Assembly (NCBI GenBank): GCA_019828595.1
Contig: JAHQRK010000010.1
Span: 1,240,001 to 1,304,000, forward strand
Source of the DNA: Aphanomyces cochlioides
Taxonomy: Eukaryota; Oomycota; Saprolegniomycetes; Saprolegniales; Verrucalvaceae
Reading direction: 5' to 3'
DNA: 64,000 bases
Shown here: positions 19,801-28,504 of the stretch, piece after piece
How the letters are laid out: each line of letters opens with the position of its first letter
Numbering within the stretch: position 1 is the first letter of the stretch
Translations under genes and position numbers: made by a program
Notes under the pieces: generated by a model
Told to the model about the DNA's origin: nothing
Seen by the model: only the letters and a program-made list of their open reading frames with translations
Databases searched by the model: none

Positions 19801-20945
19801 AACGTGGTGGTTTTATCGCGTACTTCGGTGAGCTTGGCAAGGACAGTTGCAAGATGTTGGAGTACTTTGCTTCGATCCCTGGCACTGAAGAAATCCGTCC
19901 TCAATACAACCCCGCGACGTACATGTTGGAAGTCATTGGTGCCGGTATTGGCCGTGACACGAAGGACTACTCGGTTGAGTACACCAACAGTGAATTGTGC
20001 AAGTACAACATTGAAAAAGCCCATCGACTGGCATTGCAATCGCCAGAATTCGTCGCCTTCTCGACTCTGAAATACACTCCAATGGCTACAAGTTTTGGCA
20101 ACCAACTGAAGGAATGCGTTGTGAAATGTGCCCAAACATACTGGCGCAGTCCTCAATACAACTTTGTCCGTCTGGCTTCCTTCCCATGGTTTGCCATCGT
20201 GTTTGGCACAACCTTCTGGCAGTTGCCACGGAAAACGTCGGCTCAAATCAAGTCTCATGTTGGCCTGATTTACAACAGTATGGACTTCATTGGTATTATC
20301 CATTTGATGACTGTCTTGGATATCACGTGCTTGGAGCGTGCTGTGTTTTACCGCGAGCGCATGTCCAACTACTACGGCCCATTGCCATACAGTTTGTCGC
20401 TCTTCACGTCTGAAGTGCCGTATTTGATCGTCGCTGTCACAATCTTTGTGGTTGTCGAGTATTTCCTCGTTGGCTGGGTCAACTCGTATTTTGCCTTCTT
20501 CTGGATTACCTTCTTGCTCTACACGTCGCTCTGCACGTTCTTTGGTCAATGGATGTGCGCATTGTGCCCCAACACCAAGGTGGCCAACGTCGCTGTGGGT
20601 GCTCTGTCGTGCATTTTCAATTTGTTTAGTGGCTTTTTGCTCCCGTATCCTTTCATGAAAGGCTGGTACAAGTGGCTCGTGTACGTCGTTCCCTCAAGTT
20701 ATTCTCTGCGGTCTTTGGCTGCAAGCCAAATTGGTCTTTGTGAGAATGGTGAAGGCAATGCATGCCAGTTGATCCAAGGCGATCCGAAATTCCCCAACAC
20801 GACAGTGGCCGACTGGGTCCAAATCCAATTCGACTTTCAGTCCGAGAACCGCTACTACTACCTGCTTGTCCTCGCGTGCATGTGGGTCATCCTTCAAATT
20901 TGCATTTACTTGACGCTCAAATACGTGAGCCACTTGAAGAGATAA
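16869..20945 (+). CDS. PDR-type ABC transporter (ABCG family), array copy 3
   Basis: Single-exon gene, 1358 aa, NBD1-TMD1-NBD2-TMD2 with the same motifs as the other copies (ANPGSGKST, CSGGERKRV, FLCDEISTGLDS; GATGAGKTT, LSVEQKKRV, LFLDEPTSGLD; end YVSHLKR). The start at 16869 (MTSPTSSASRKPLL) matches the paralogues; the frame is open from 16803. Its own divergent parts are the N-terminal region, the extracellular segment after TMD1 (TSDKYTPAEQLANLKNVQ), and the last membrane block. NBD2 and part of TMD1 match copy 2 almost base for base. The mosaic pattern suggests that ATPase cores are being homogenised while substrate-facing parts diverge. Confidence 0.93.
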   Translation: MTSPTSSASRKPLLEDEEKLPEVYNSLHFKSVQDPYRSVISDRLSNYSTIHANDVASMLSGGLERFYEKYRLLSKKANLQLATPEVRFEKLSYTVQAQELTMSEKQGTVGSYITRLFFPFKKAIYKEQKVLQSMDGIIKPGSMTLILANPGSGKSTFLKALAGKLEQNNKCVQGGEITFSGLKSTDVDPLKIVGLVDQRDNHAATLTVRETFKFADMCLNGDPDSVPEELRDVAKLRTEMILQLLGLTNCSETVVGDALLRGCSGGERKRVTVGEILVGGQSVFLCDEISTGLDSAATFDIVSSLRTWCKTLGGSVVIALLQPTPEVVEQFDDILMLNEGYMVYHGPRTSILPYFENLGFYCPMRVDPADFLIEVTSGRGKKYLAADDKHRKIPIFPQEFNQVFVESELHRATRAELDAGFHVPAHLQSQEDFAKMKSVTAIARTKETSPFAMEFFESTWLLLGRQKTLWLRDRPLLWGKLAEAAIVGACMGAIYYSAPSSIYLRMLFFSCSVFQRQAWQQIVIAYTLRSVFYKQRSRNFFRTFSYTIAESIVQVPVNLCVSLLMCTFFYFMSGLTRDAGRFVVFLIVCVCFQHAVGAYMTFLSSVSPSITVGQTLAAFSVCFFLLFSGNIILHDLIPNYWIWMYWFNPLAWALRSVVLNEFTSDKYTPAEQLANLKNVQMTSFETAYIAYGIIVLLCYYVLFTCFNTAALHFLRYEKRYGVSGGSKVGEDDEASTYVEIATPGGTMVKQERKKNQGLAFIPANLVIKNLDYFVTLPTKVERQLLNNITASFTPGRMCALMGATGAGKTTLMDVIAGRKTGGRIVGEIIINGEPKNPINFSRITAYCEQMDIHSEMSTIGEALWFSANLRLPESISAEEKRNLVEETLDLLELNGIINEQVGDLSVEQKKRVTIGVEVVANPSILFLDEPTSGLDARSAITVMKGVQSIARTGRTVLCTIHQPSISIFELFDDLLLLQRGGFIAYFGELGKDSCKMLEYFASIPGTEEIRPQYNPATYMLEVIGAGIGRDTKDYSVEYTNSELCKYNIEKAHRLALQSPEFVAFSTLKYTPMATSFGNQLKECVVKCAQTYWRSPQYNFVRLASFPWFAIVFGTTFWQLPRKTSAQIKSHVGLIYNSMDFIGIIHLMTVLDITCLERAVFYRERMSNYYGPLPYSLSLFTSEVPYLIVAVTIFVVVEYFLVGWVNSYFAFFWITFLLYTSLCTFFGQWMCALCPNTKVANVAVGALSCIFNLFSGFLLPYPFMKGWYKWLVYVVPSSYSLRSLAASQIGLCENGEGNACQLIQGDPKFPNTTVADWVQIQFDFQSENRYYYLLVLACMWVILQICIYLTLKYVSHLKR

Positions 20946-21155
20946 GAGGTTGTATATTTTGCTAACTGAATAACAATGAGTTCATGCTTTTCAGCTGGAG
21001 GATGTTACCACACTCTTTGTACAGGGCTAGCATTGTCCCGAGGTTGCCAGGAGCACAGAGAGTCATCAGAATGCACGGCGTGCATCTGCAGGTAATAAGT
21101 ATATCACATTAACTGCCATGAACCAACAAGTGAATAACTTGATCTCATATTGCAC

Positions 21156-23345
21156 TTAAGATTTTTGCACTGTTTCTTCAGACTGACTAATGATTTCATC
21201 TCGCACGGTGGTCTTGACTTCGTAGTTATTTTCGTCTTCACTGTCGTAGCCATCGACCAATTCGACGTATCTGGCACGGCGGGAACGAGCGACTTCTCGC
21301 AGAGCAGCAACACGCGCACGGAATGCATCGACAAGCGCCTTCTTCTGGGCTTCTTCTTGGGCGATACGTTCCTTCTCGCGCTTCTTGTCTGCTTCGATGA
21401 ACTTCTTTTCGTATTTCTTCAAGTTCTTCAACACTTCCTTGTACTCGGCATCCGAGAGCAAACTCTTGGGGCGAGGGCGCCACATGAATTGGTAGAAATG
21501 ATCCTTCTTCTTTTCTTCTAGCAACTTGCCTTGGAATGTCCAGAGGTTGTAGCCATTGTCCATCGTGTACTTGGCGTTGAAATTCTACACAACATTGTCA
21601 ACACAATAACTCGTTGCTGTCGACTTACGTTAATCGGTTGGCACACTGACGACGCAACGATACGGCCTGAAGGATCCCATTCGACGTGGCTGCACTTGAA
21701 ATGCTCTTGGATCGAAATGCTTTGCTTTTCGTCGACGTCCCAGAATTCCAAGATGCCGTTCAATTCACCCATACCGGCCAAGACAATGTTGTTGCCATAA
21801 GGCGACCAGTACAAAGCATTGACGGGCTTGTCGGTCAAAGTGTAAATCAATGTGACTTCGTTGTTGCGAGGACCGCCGTTGCAATCGTAGAAAGACACGC
21901 TCGTGCGGGTGGCGTTCTAATTCAAGGTGAGAAAATCATCCTGAAAGCAAGGACTGTACCTCGCCGTGAACGACGGCAAATCGAGTGCCCTTGGGCTCCC
22001 AAGCAAAGGCACGGATCGTGTCCTTCATTTCGAGCATTTCCACGGGGACAAGCGATTCATGCGTGCGGAAGATTTCGAAGTTGGTGAAGAACGTCTTCTT
22101 CGACTTGGAGTGACGCGTCACCTTGACACTCAAGAATTGGCCGCTAGGGTGCCATTGGAGATGACATTCGCTCACGTTGAACAAGTTCTTTTGGCGAATT
22201 TCACGACGCGAAGGGATTTCCACGAGCGAAACACGAGCTGGAGAGTTCGTGGCTTCAGGGGCCCAGTAAGCAAGGGTGCTTTGGCCAGTAGGGCACCAGA
22301 AGAAGTCTTCGATGCCATCTGCCTTGAGGGACTTCTTGTCGAGCAACTTCATGGAAGGCAATTCGTAGATGGAGATGGCATCTTTGCCTCGGCGAGCGAC
22401 GTAGCGATCGTCGGCGCTCCACTTGAATGGTGTGTCCAAAGGAGCATTTTCGCCCTTCAAACCCAATGGAAAGCCACGAAGGAGCTTGCCCGTCGCAACT
22501 TCCCACACGAGAATACCATTGTCACCTTCAATACCGTTCGAGGTGATCAAATAGTTTTCTTGAGGAGAGAAGAGAGCCACAGTCACGTGCTTGTGAGCAA
22601 AGCGAGCCATCTTTTCCCACGAGTCGCCACCCCACAAGGCCAAACCTTGAGGGTGGAAAGTCGCAAGATACGTGCCAAGTGGACTCCAGGCCACATATTG
22701 CGAGCACCATTGCTTTCCATTGGTCTTTTCACGAGCACCGTCATACTGCAATTCAGGACGGCCTTGATCACTCCAGTAGAGCTCAGTTTCAGTGCCATGG
22801 CGGAGAACGAACATATCGCGGCCAGAAGGATCAGCGAGCCAAGTATTGAGATTGGGTCGAGGAACAAATTCCGGTTGAGTTGGAGGGGTGTAAGTATCAG
22901 GAAGCGAGGCGTGTTTTTGCATCTCCTGGTACAAATAAGCTTGCAAGGTGTGCTTCTTGTCAAGAGCAAAATTGTGGAGCGTCGTGACGGCCTTCTTAGC
23001 ATCGGCTTCTGTCTCGAACTCAATGAACAAAAAGCCGCCAGTCATGGGATCGGCACCACCAGGCACGTATGGCATATCAATCGCGACGACAGAGCCAATT
23101 TGCGACACAAGCTTGTTGAAGACAGCAAGAAGCTTGTCATACTTGGTCTTGTTCACGATGGGAGCCTTTTCCACGACGACGCAGGTCGAGTAGTCTTTCA
23201 ACGCAGCTTCTTCCGCAGCCGCGTACTCTTCCTCATTCGATTGATCGTTTTCATCATCAGACATGAAATCGGCCAAGTCTTCAGCTTCGCCTTGCAAGTA
23301 CCGCAGCTTGCTTTCAAGCGATCGAGACGACGTCGCGGCTGCCAT
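21156..23345 (-). CDS. EIF3B: Eukaryotic translation initiation factor 3 subunit B
   Basis: Three exons (23345-21960, 21916-21629, 21584-21156) give 700 aa, near plant eIF3b. An acidic N-terminus (MSDDENDQSNEEE) leads to an RRM at about residues 45-130 (SVVAIDMPY, GGFLFIEFETEADAKKAV), then the eIF2A/WD-type propeller: PDTYTPPTQPEFVPRPNLNTW, GRDMFVLRHGTETELYW and later FYDCNGGPRNNEVTLIYTL, VNALYWSPYGNNIVLAGMG and CSHVEWDPSGR. The C-terminal helix (YKEVLKNLKKYEKKFIEADK) is the eIF3i/g binding region in yeast Prt1. eIF3b is the scaffold of eIF3 on the 40S subunit. The introns are 42-44 nt and both fall in phase 0. A GCTCATATTGACAAG initiator-like site lies just upstream of the start (about 23361-23375). 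Confidence 0.95.
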
Positions 23346-24212
23346 GATCTTCCCACTTGTCAATATGAGCCAGCCCGTCACCAATAACAAGGCGTCGATT
23401 CTTATTGGTCATTGACGAAAATTTAAATAGCATAAACACTCTTAATAGTGTGAATGTATTGTCTTTTTCGTCCAAATTTACAGTTTTGATCAAAATCGAC
23501 GAAATTTGTGTGATCAATCTGGCAATAGTGAATTCAAGTATAATCGGAATGTACATGAATTAATGTGTGTGTGTGTTGGTGTGTTTTGTGTGTGTTTAAA
23601 CAAATTCTGAACGCTGATTGGCTGGTTTGATTTGGTGATTGATTCAAAGTTTGATCAATTTCAGCCAGGTTCGGAAATTTTAAGTCAATCAGACAATATT
23701 TGTTTCAGATTATTATTGTCATTTTCAACCAAATTTGTGGTTTTGACCAAAAAGCGAATTCATTTTCAAATCGATTTCATCATACTGAAGTGGTGTGTGT
23801 CAGTGTGTGTTTTGCGTGAGTCAGGTAGCTGATCGATTCTGATTGGTTGACAAATTTTAAATTTTAAATTTTAGCTAATCAGAGAAGCCCGTTTGATTCG
23901 GAATCGATTCGAAACCTCGGTCGATTCAAACCGTATGCGTCAATTGTTGCGTCAATTTGCTTGCGTCAAAATTTATTCCGCACGACTCCAGTTTTCTATT
24001 AAAACGACAATAGTAAATTGAAACAATTAGGTTTAATTTTGACCAATAGATTTAATTTTCGTTACATTTATTGTGAGTTCGGTTCGAATTTTCCGAGCAC
24101 GGTTCGTTGAATCGAGATTTCGAAACCGTGCTGCAATCGAACTCCCTCTAAAAACGAATATTTTTCGTATAAGATATCATGAGTAGGGCTCCACGTCACG
24201 GTCAATCGCAAA
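23346..24212. other. AT-rich intergenic with two degenerate copies of a GT-rich unit
   Basis: No gene is seen. Two stretches, about 23455-23640 and 23700-23870, share a layout: TTTTC..CCAAATTT..GTTTTGA, then a GTGTGTG run, then GCTGATTGG or TCTGATTGG. They look like an old tandem duplication. A 9-bp stem (AGCACGGTT / AACCGTGCT, about 24096-24132) lies near the right end. Confidence 0.4.
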
Positions 24213-24596
24213 ATGGCAGATCTCGCAATGGAAGACAGTGCTGGCATGGTTACGCCGTTGCAGTCCCCACATGAGCATGCCCCCCTGCGCAGATCGCCAT
24301 ACACCATACCGCAGACACCAGAGAACGTTCGACCACATCGAGTGTCGCCGTACCCACAGCGAGTTCGGACACCGGCCAGTCACGATTCGGCCAACACACC
24401 ACTACCGCGACCCCAACGACTTGTCCAAGGTCCGCGACGACAAGACCAACCATATCAACTGCTTGTGAAGCCCCTGGTCAAATCAACTGTCGGCCAACGA
24501 GACTCATCTAGCCTGTCCCTGGACGCGTTTGTGGCAAGTGGCCGTTCTTTCAGTGACATTGTGACGAAACTTGGGACGCGTTCAAACCCCATATGA
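24213..24596 (+). CDS. Unknown protein, Pro/Arg-rich, upstream partner
   Basis: A 127-aa frame, rich in Pro, Arg, Ser and Thr in its first half (SPYTIPQTPENVRPHRVSPY), ending in FVASGRSFSDIVTKLG. I do not recognise the family. Its last four bases (ATGA) overlap the start of the next frame at 24593, a spacing unusual for a nuclear gene; either a frameshift divides one protein in two, or an unseen intron joins them. It faces an apparently intact transposase at 25522-26604, so both frames may belong to a mobile element. Low complexity suggests a disordered region. Confidence 0.4.
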   Translation: MADLAMEDSAGMVTPLQSPHEHAPLRRSPYTIPQTPENVRPHRVSPYPQRVRTPASHDSANTPLPRPQRLVQGPRRQDQPYQLLVKPLVKSTVGQRDSSSLSLDAFVASGRSFSDIVTKLGTRSNPI

Positions 24597-25315
24597 AAGG
24601 TCGGGCCGTGAAGATCGACGCCGTGTGGTCACTTCAAGAAATGGACTTTGGCGAATGGAAAAGCTCAATGCAGTTCAAGATCAACAAGAAGGTTGTTGAT
24701 GCGTCCAAGTCCGAGCATGAGTGGAATGGATGGCTCGTCAAGATGAAGGACAAGACGGTCACGCTGGTGATTTACATATATGGCGCAGCACTGGGACGAC
24801 AGCAAGACCTTGACGAGTTTCACGTGGCATGCATCCAGCCTCTGCAAACGGATCGATCTGGGGCCACTGCGGAGGCATCGCTGCGAGATGTGATCACGAG
24901 TCTTCAGACTCAGTGGGGTGCGTCATTCCAAGCCGAGCAGGTGGTGTGGCGGATGTGGGCCAACCACATTACCAGGAATCTCAATCGTTCAACATGGGAT
25001 GCAGCAATCACACGCCACCCACCGCCTCATATTGCTCAGCTTTTTCAACCTGTTGCCTCACATTTGAGACAACACGTTGAAAACCTCACGAGATCAGCGA
25101 ATATGGCACTCGATTGCGTCGCTGCATCCATGGCTGATCTGCAACAACTGCGTCGATACCTCGACATATGTGAGAGCAATCTGACGGGACGAAAGGCCGT
25201 CGTTGAAGCATTCATACGTGATATCCCTCCTCCCCCAGCTCATTCCGTGATTGATCCATTGCCACATATGGAGAATGTCCATGATACCGAGCACCAAGAC
25301 GTTGAGCAGGAGTAG
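24593..25315 (+). CDS. Unknown protein, possible mobile-element accessory
   Basis: A 240-aa frame starting MKGRAVKIDAVW. It has mixed composition, with an early basic stretch, a hydrophobic strand (TVTLVIYIYGAA), a helical middle (SLRDVITSLQTQWGASFQAE) and an acidic tail (HDTEHQDVEQE). No known domain is recognised. Codon use and length suggest real coding. It overlaps the preceding frame by 4 bp and runs convergent to the transposase gene 206 bp away across a very AT-rich spacer. It may be an accessory protein of that transposon, but no terminal repeats enclosing both could be found by eye. Confidence 0.45.
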   Translation: MKGRAVKIDAVWSLQEMDFGEWKSSMQFKINKKVVDASKSEHEWNGWLVKMKDKTVTLVIYIYGAALGRQQDLDEFHVACIQPLQTDRSGATAEASLRDVITSLQTQWGASFQAEQVVWRMWANHITRNLNRSTWDAAITRHPPPHIAQLFQPVASHLRQHVENLTRSANMALDCVAASMADLQQLRRYLDICESNLTGRKAVVEAFIRDIPPPPAHSVIDPLPHMENVHDTEHQDVEQE

Positions 25316-25521
25316 GAAGTTCGTTATTGCATATACTGATTTCCCCCCACTGTGAAACGGGTGATAAAAATTACATAATACAAAATATTATATTATATAG
25401 GAAACATATTTTAGAGTATACTTATACTTTCTATATAACTGTGTAAATTAATACTTATAGACTATAATTTGTTTTAAACTTATTAAAAGTATACAGTTTC
25501 GAACTGCGGGGAAACCAGTAT

Positions 25522-26604
25522 TTATTCATTGTGCTCAAGTTCAACAAATCCTAGCTCGTCATGGGGCAGATTGCTGGTTGAATGAACTTGTCTTGACAGA
25601 GGACCCTCAGGATTGAAAAACCCTTGTCTCATCCACCCGCAGTTTTCAAACACTTTCCCCATGCCGAATCGCTCAAACCGCCGAAACGTTTGAACAACAA
25701 ACGGCAGCAAGTCGGGATCGCTGCCTTCCACGTAGTGACGCTGGAATGCCTTCTTCACATAGCCGAAGAGGAACTCGATCGGATTAAAAAACGGACAATA
25801 CGCAGGTAAGAAGACAGGGACAACACCGACGCTCCTCAAATAGTGTACAATCTCAGGGTGTCGATGAATCGTGGCACCATCCAAAATCCACACAGAGTTG
25901 CGACCGGGGTACTGTTGTATGCTCGCTTTCGTGGAGTAGACAAAGTCTTGGCAGCACCTTGTAAACTCAGCTCTGTCAAAAGTGCCTTCGGTGTTGAAGT
26001 AGTCAATAACCCCGCCGACGCCAATGAAGGCCAAAATAGAGATGCGAGGCTTCCGTTGGAAGTCGCCTCTCACCGCAACCTTCTTCCCACGAATGGCGTA
26101 CCCACGCCTTCGGATCATACCACGATTATCGAAGGCCACTTCGTCAAGAAACACCACATTCTGGTGCAACCAGTCGATATGGCTCAGCTCGTCAGCGAAG
26201 CGGCAAATGTCACGCTCCTTGACATGCATGGCCCGCCGTTCCAATACTTTCCAGGTCAACCCGAGGTCGTGGACAATTTGCCACACAGATGTCTTTGAGA
26301 TCACTATGCCATGCTTTCGTTGAAACGCGTCTTGTGCTTCGTCCAGATATGCGAGGGGGTGATCTTGATAGAAGTGAAACAACCACGTTCGCTGGGCAGT
26401 GGTGAACTTGCGGCCTTGTCGTCGGCTGGGGCGTCGGTATTCTCCGTCTTGTTCGTACGATCGAATCCAGTTCGCAATGGTGCGCTCCGTCTTGTTGTAG
26501 ACGTGGGCTAGGATCTGCTTCGAGTAACCAAGGTGGTAATAACCATACAGGTAATGGTATACGGTGTTGGGGTGAGCATGCTGTCTTGTCGCTGCGGCTT
26601 CCAT
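25522..26604 (-). CDS. IS630/Tc1-like DDE transposase (DD34E), apparently intact
   Basis: An uninterrupted 360-aa frame from the ATG at 26604 (MEAAATRQHAHP). The frame is open to 26664, but that end has no ATG. N-terminal helix-turn-helix region (YSKQILAHVYNKTERTIANW, then a Gly-Arg-rich QGRKFTTAQ) recalls IS630/pogo-type DNA binding. The DDE_3 core has D in VVFLDEVAFDN, D in VWILDGATIH, and E in FFNPIEFLFGYVK; I count 34 residues between the second D and the E. No stop or frameshift is seen, so it may be active. The C-terminus contains many His and Phe residues after the core. I could not identify terminal repeats. It faces the two unknown frames at 24213-25315. Confidence 0.8.
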   Translation of the reverse strand: MEAAATRQHAHPNTVYHYLYGYYHLGYSKQILAHVYNKTERTIANWIRSYEQDGEYRRPSRRQGRKFTTAQRTWLFHFYQDHPLAYLDEAQDAFQRKHGIVISKTSVWQIVHDLGLTWKVLERRAMHVKERDICRFADELSHIDWLHQNVVFLDEVAFDNRGMIRRRGYAIRGKKVAVRGDFQRKPRISILAFIGVGGVIDYFNTEGTFDRAEFTRCCQDFVYSTKASIQQYPGRNSVWILDGATIHRHPEIVHYLRSVGVVPVFLPAYCPFFNPIEFLFGYVKKAFQRHYVEGSDPDLLPFVVQTFRRFERFGMGKVFENCGWMRQGFFNPEGPLSRQVHSTSNLPHDELGFVELEHNE

Positions 26605-27266
26605 GGCGACGATGATGTTCTTCACACAGCGCACGCGAAACGAAATTGATTGTGTTTTAACCAATCATACTGCAGGAGAGATTTGGGGATGATTCCTCCA
26701 ATCGATTCGTTTCGGCAAATTTGGGGTAGTTCGTCTGAGCGTTCGATGATGCCACCGTGGGCCCAATGGAACGTACGCACCAGTCGTTGACGGCACCGCC
26801 ATGTAGACAACCTCTCTGAGGACTCATAAAGCCGCCGTCTGGGGACATCACCGCCCAATGTTTGCGAGACAGCCATGATATTTGATTTGCTAACATTTGT
26901 ACACAATATTGACCAATAGAATTAGAAATCTAATACCAAAGACTAACATCACAAGTGATAAAAGGCAAGTTAACCCGTTAAAAGCCACTGATGACTATCG
27001 GCTTGCAGGGGAGCAAGCAATGTCAGCATAGACGTCGTGGATCTCATGGCTCTAGGCTAATGTTGCTCATTTGCTCGGAATCCAGTTGGATAACAAGGAT
27101 GAACCCACAAGGCTGTCAGAGCAAGTTTCATTTCGTCGAGGTCAAGCGTATTGTATCTCTCCATTGTGCATAAGAGACATAAATGTAGACGAAGAGAATA
27201 TGCCAAAGAAAGATTGTATTGACAACATCGACTGCGTCATTTCACACCACGCAACAACAATGTGAG
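26605..27266. other. Spacer between transposase and pyrophosphatase, no gene
   Basis: About 660 bp. A minus-strand frame (26622-26906) has no recognisable motif and may be part of the transposon's 5' end. The rest (26900-27266) is the 3' side of the pyrophosphatase gene with no feature seen. Confidence 0.4.
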
Positions 27267-28292
27267 TTACTTGCGAGTCCACAACTTGGAAGATCCACCA
27301 GACGACGCCACCAATTGCTTCCACGAGTCGTGGGTTTGTTCAATCACATCGACCGTGAAGTCCTTCGACATGGCTCGGCCATCGAATGCAAAGAGGCTCG
27401 GTGGTTTGCCGTCGGGAATTTTGTAGTCGCGGAACCACTTGAGGATGCTTGGGACTGTATTTGGGGAATACAACAGCAAGTCTTCAATGTCTATTAAGAA
27501 GACATAAGACAAACCAGCAAGATTAAACGAACCATTGAGCTTCTTTGCCAAAGGATCATCGAGCGCAATTGCAATAACTTTCCAGTCCGTTTCGCCATCA
27601 TCAATCATACCCAAAACACCCAATGCCTTCACAGGGTAGACTTCCCCAACACCCGCAATTCGCGAACCAATTTCACATACGTCAATGGGATCATTGTCGC
27701 CTAATGACGCCATCATCAGCATTTTTATATCGATGATGCACACGTACCTCCACGATGAGTCGCAGGATCGATATGTGCAGGGTCTTCCCAAGTTTGTGGA
27801 ATGCATCCATAATTCACCAACGAGTCGAAGTGGTAAAATCTACATCATATTGCGGTCAATTGCAACAAAATTCAGCAAAAAATAACCTCAAGTTTCCCTT
27901 CTTGACGTCTTGTTTGATGGGGTTGTTTTGTTCCGCCGTGGCAATCTCCATCTTGGCTCGTGTTCTATCCACCACAGCTTTCATCAGCAATCAAATACCA
28001 AGTCGAGCTTACCCTTTGGGAATCTCATTGATAAAATTGAACACATTTTTCGCCGTTTCTCCAACTGGGTGCAATGGAATATCATGCCATGGCGACAACA
28101 CTTCACTGCCCTTTTGGATAACAAATCGTGCCGAATCCGTTCCTGCCGTGCCGACAACCTTGGCCGTGTATGCGCTCTACTCGAGTCATCCAGCCTCTTT
28201 GACCGTATTCTACTCTTTACCATGCATCTCCCTTGGAGAGACAATGCCTTCCACATCGCGGGGCGGCTCAAGAAGCGGCTTCTTTGTAGCAT
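27267..28292 (-). CDS. PPA: Soluble inorganic pyrophosphatase (family I), possibly mitochondrial
   Basis: Five exons (28292-28221, 28176-28013, 27964-27887, 27839-27748, 27700-27267) give 279 aa; introns are 44-48 nt. The family I core is complete: SPWHDIPLHP, NEIPKGTRAKMEIAT, NPIKQDVKKGNLR, YGCIPQTWEDP, the metal-binding GDNDPIDVCEIG, GEVYPVKALGVLGMIDDGE with the DDGETDWK block, and HDSWKQL near the end. The enzyme hydrolyses pyrophosphate to drive biosynthesis. The first exon (MLQRSRFLSRPAMWKALSLQ) is basic and lacks acidic residues, so it could be a mitochondrial presequence as in yeast Ppa2; this is inference. Two TCCGGA motifs lie 52-81 bp upstream. Confidence 0.93.
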
Positions 28293-28341
28293 CGTCTTGT
28301 GTTCTCGGACGCAAGTTGGTCAATGGCGACCAGCTTCCAAC

Positions 28342-28373
28342 ATTCCGGATATTATGTTGAAGTGTCCGGATAA
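28342..28373. promoter_or_regulatory. Paired TCCGGA motifs upstream of pyrophosphatase
   Basis: TTCCGGATA (28343-28351) and GTCCGGATAA (28364-28373) lie 51-81 bp before the pyrophosphatase start and inside the 212-bp gap between it and the peptidase stop. Confidence 0.35.
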
Positions 28374-28504
28374 AAGACCAAATCGTCCTTTGATGTGACG
28401 GATAATGACGATTTGGACGACGAGGAGGCTATAGACCCAACCAATGACGCTGGTCCGATCGAGTGAATGCGCAACGACATGGACAGAAGCTCTCGTCTTT
28501 ATCA

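Noticed and set aside
21966..23387. 473-codon plus-strand frame over eIF3b
   Set aside because: Antisense shadow of a well-supported conserved gene, with no domain of its own.
24070..24140. GGTTCGAATTT resembling a tRNA T-loop (B box)
   Set aside because: No acceptor stem, anticodon arm or A box in the right position could be found; the nearby stem AGCACGGTT/AACCGTGCT does not fit a tRNA fold.
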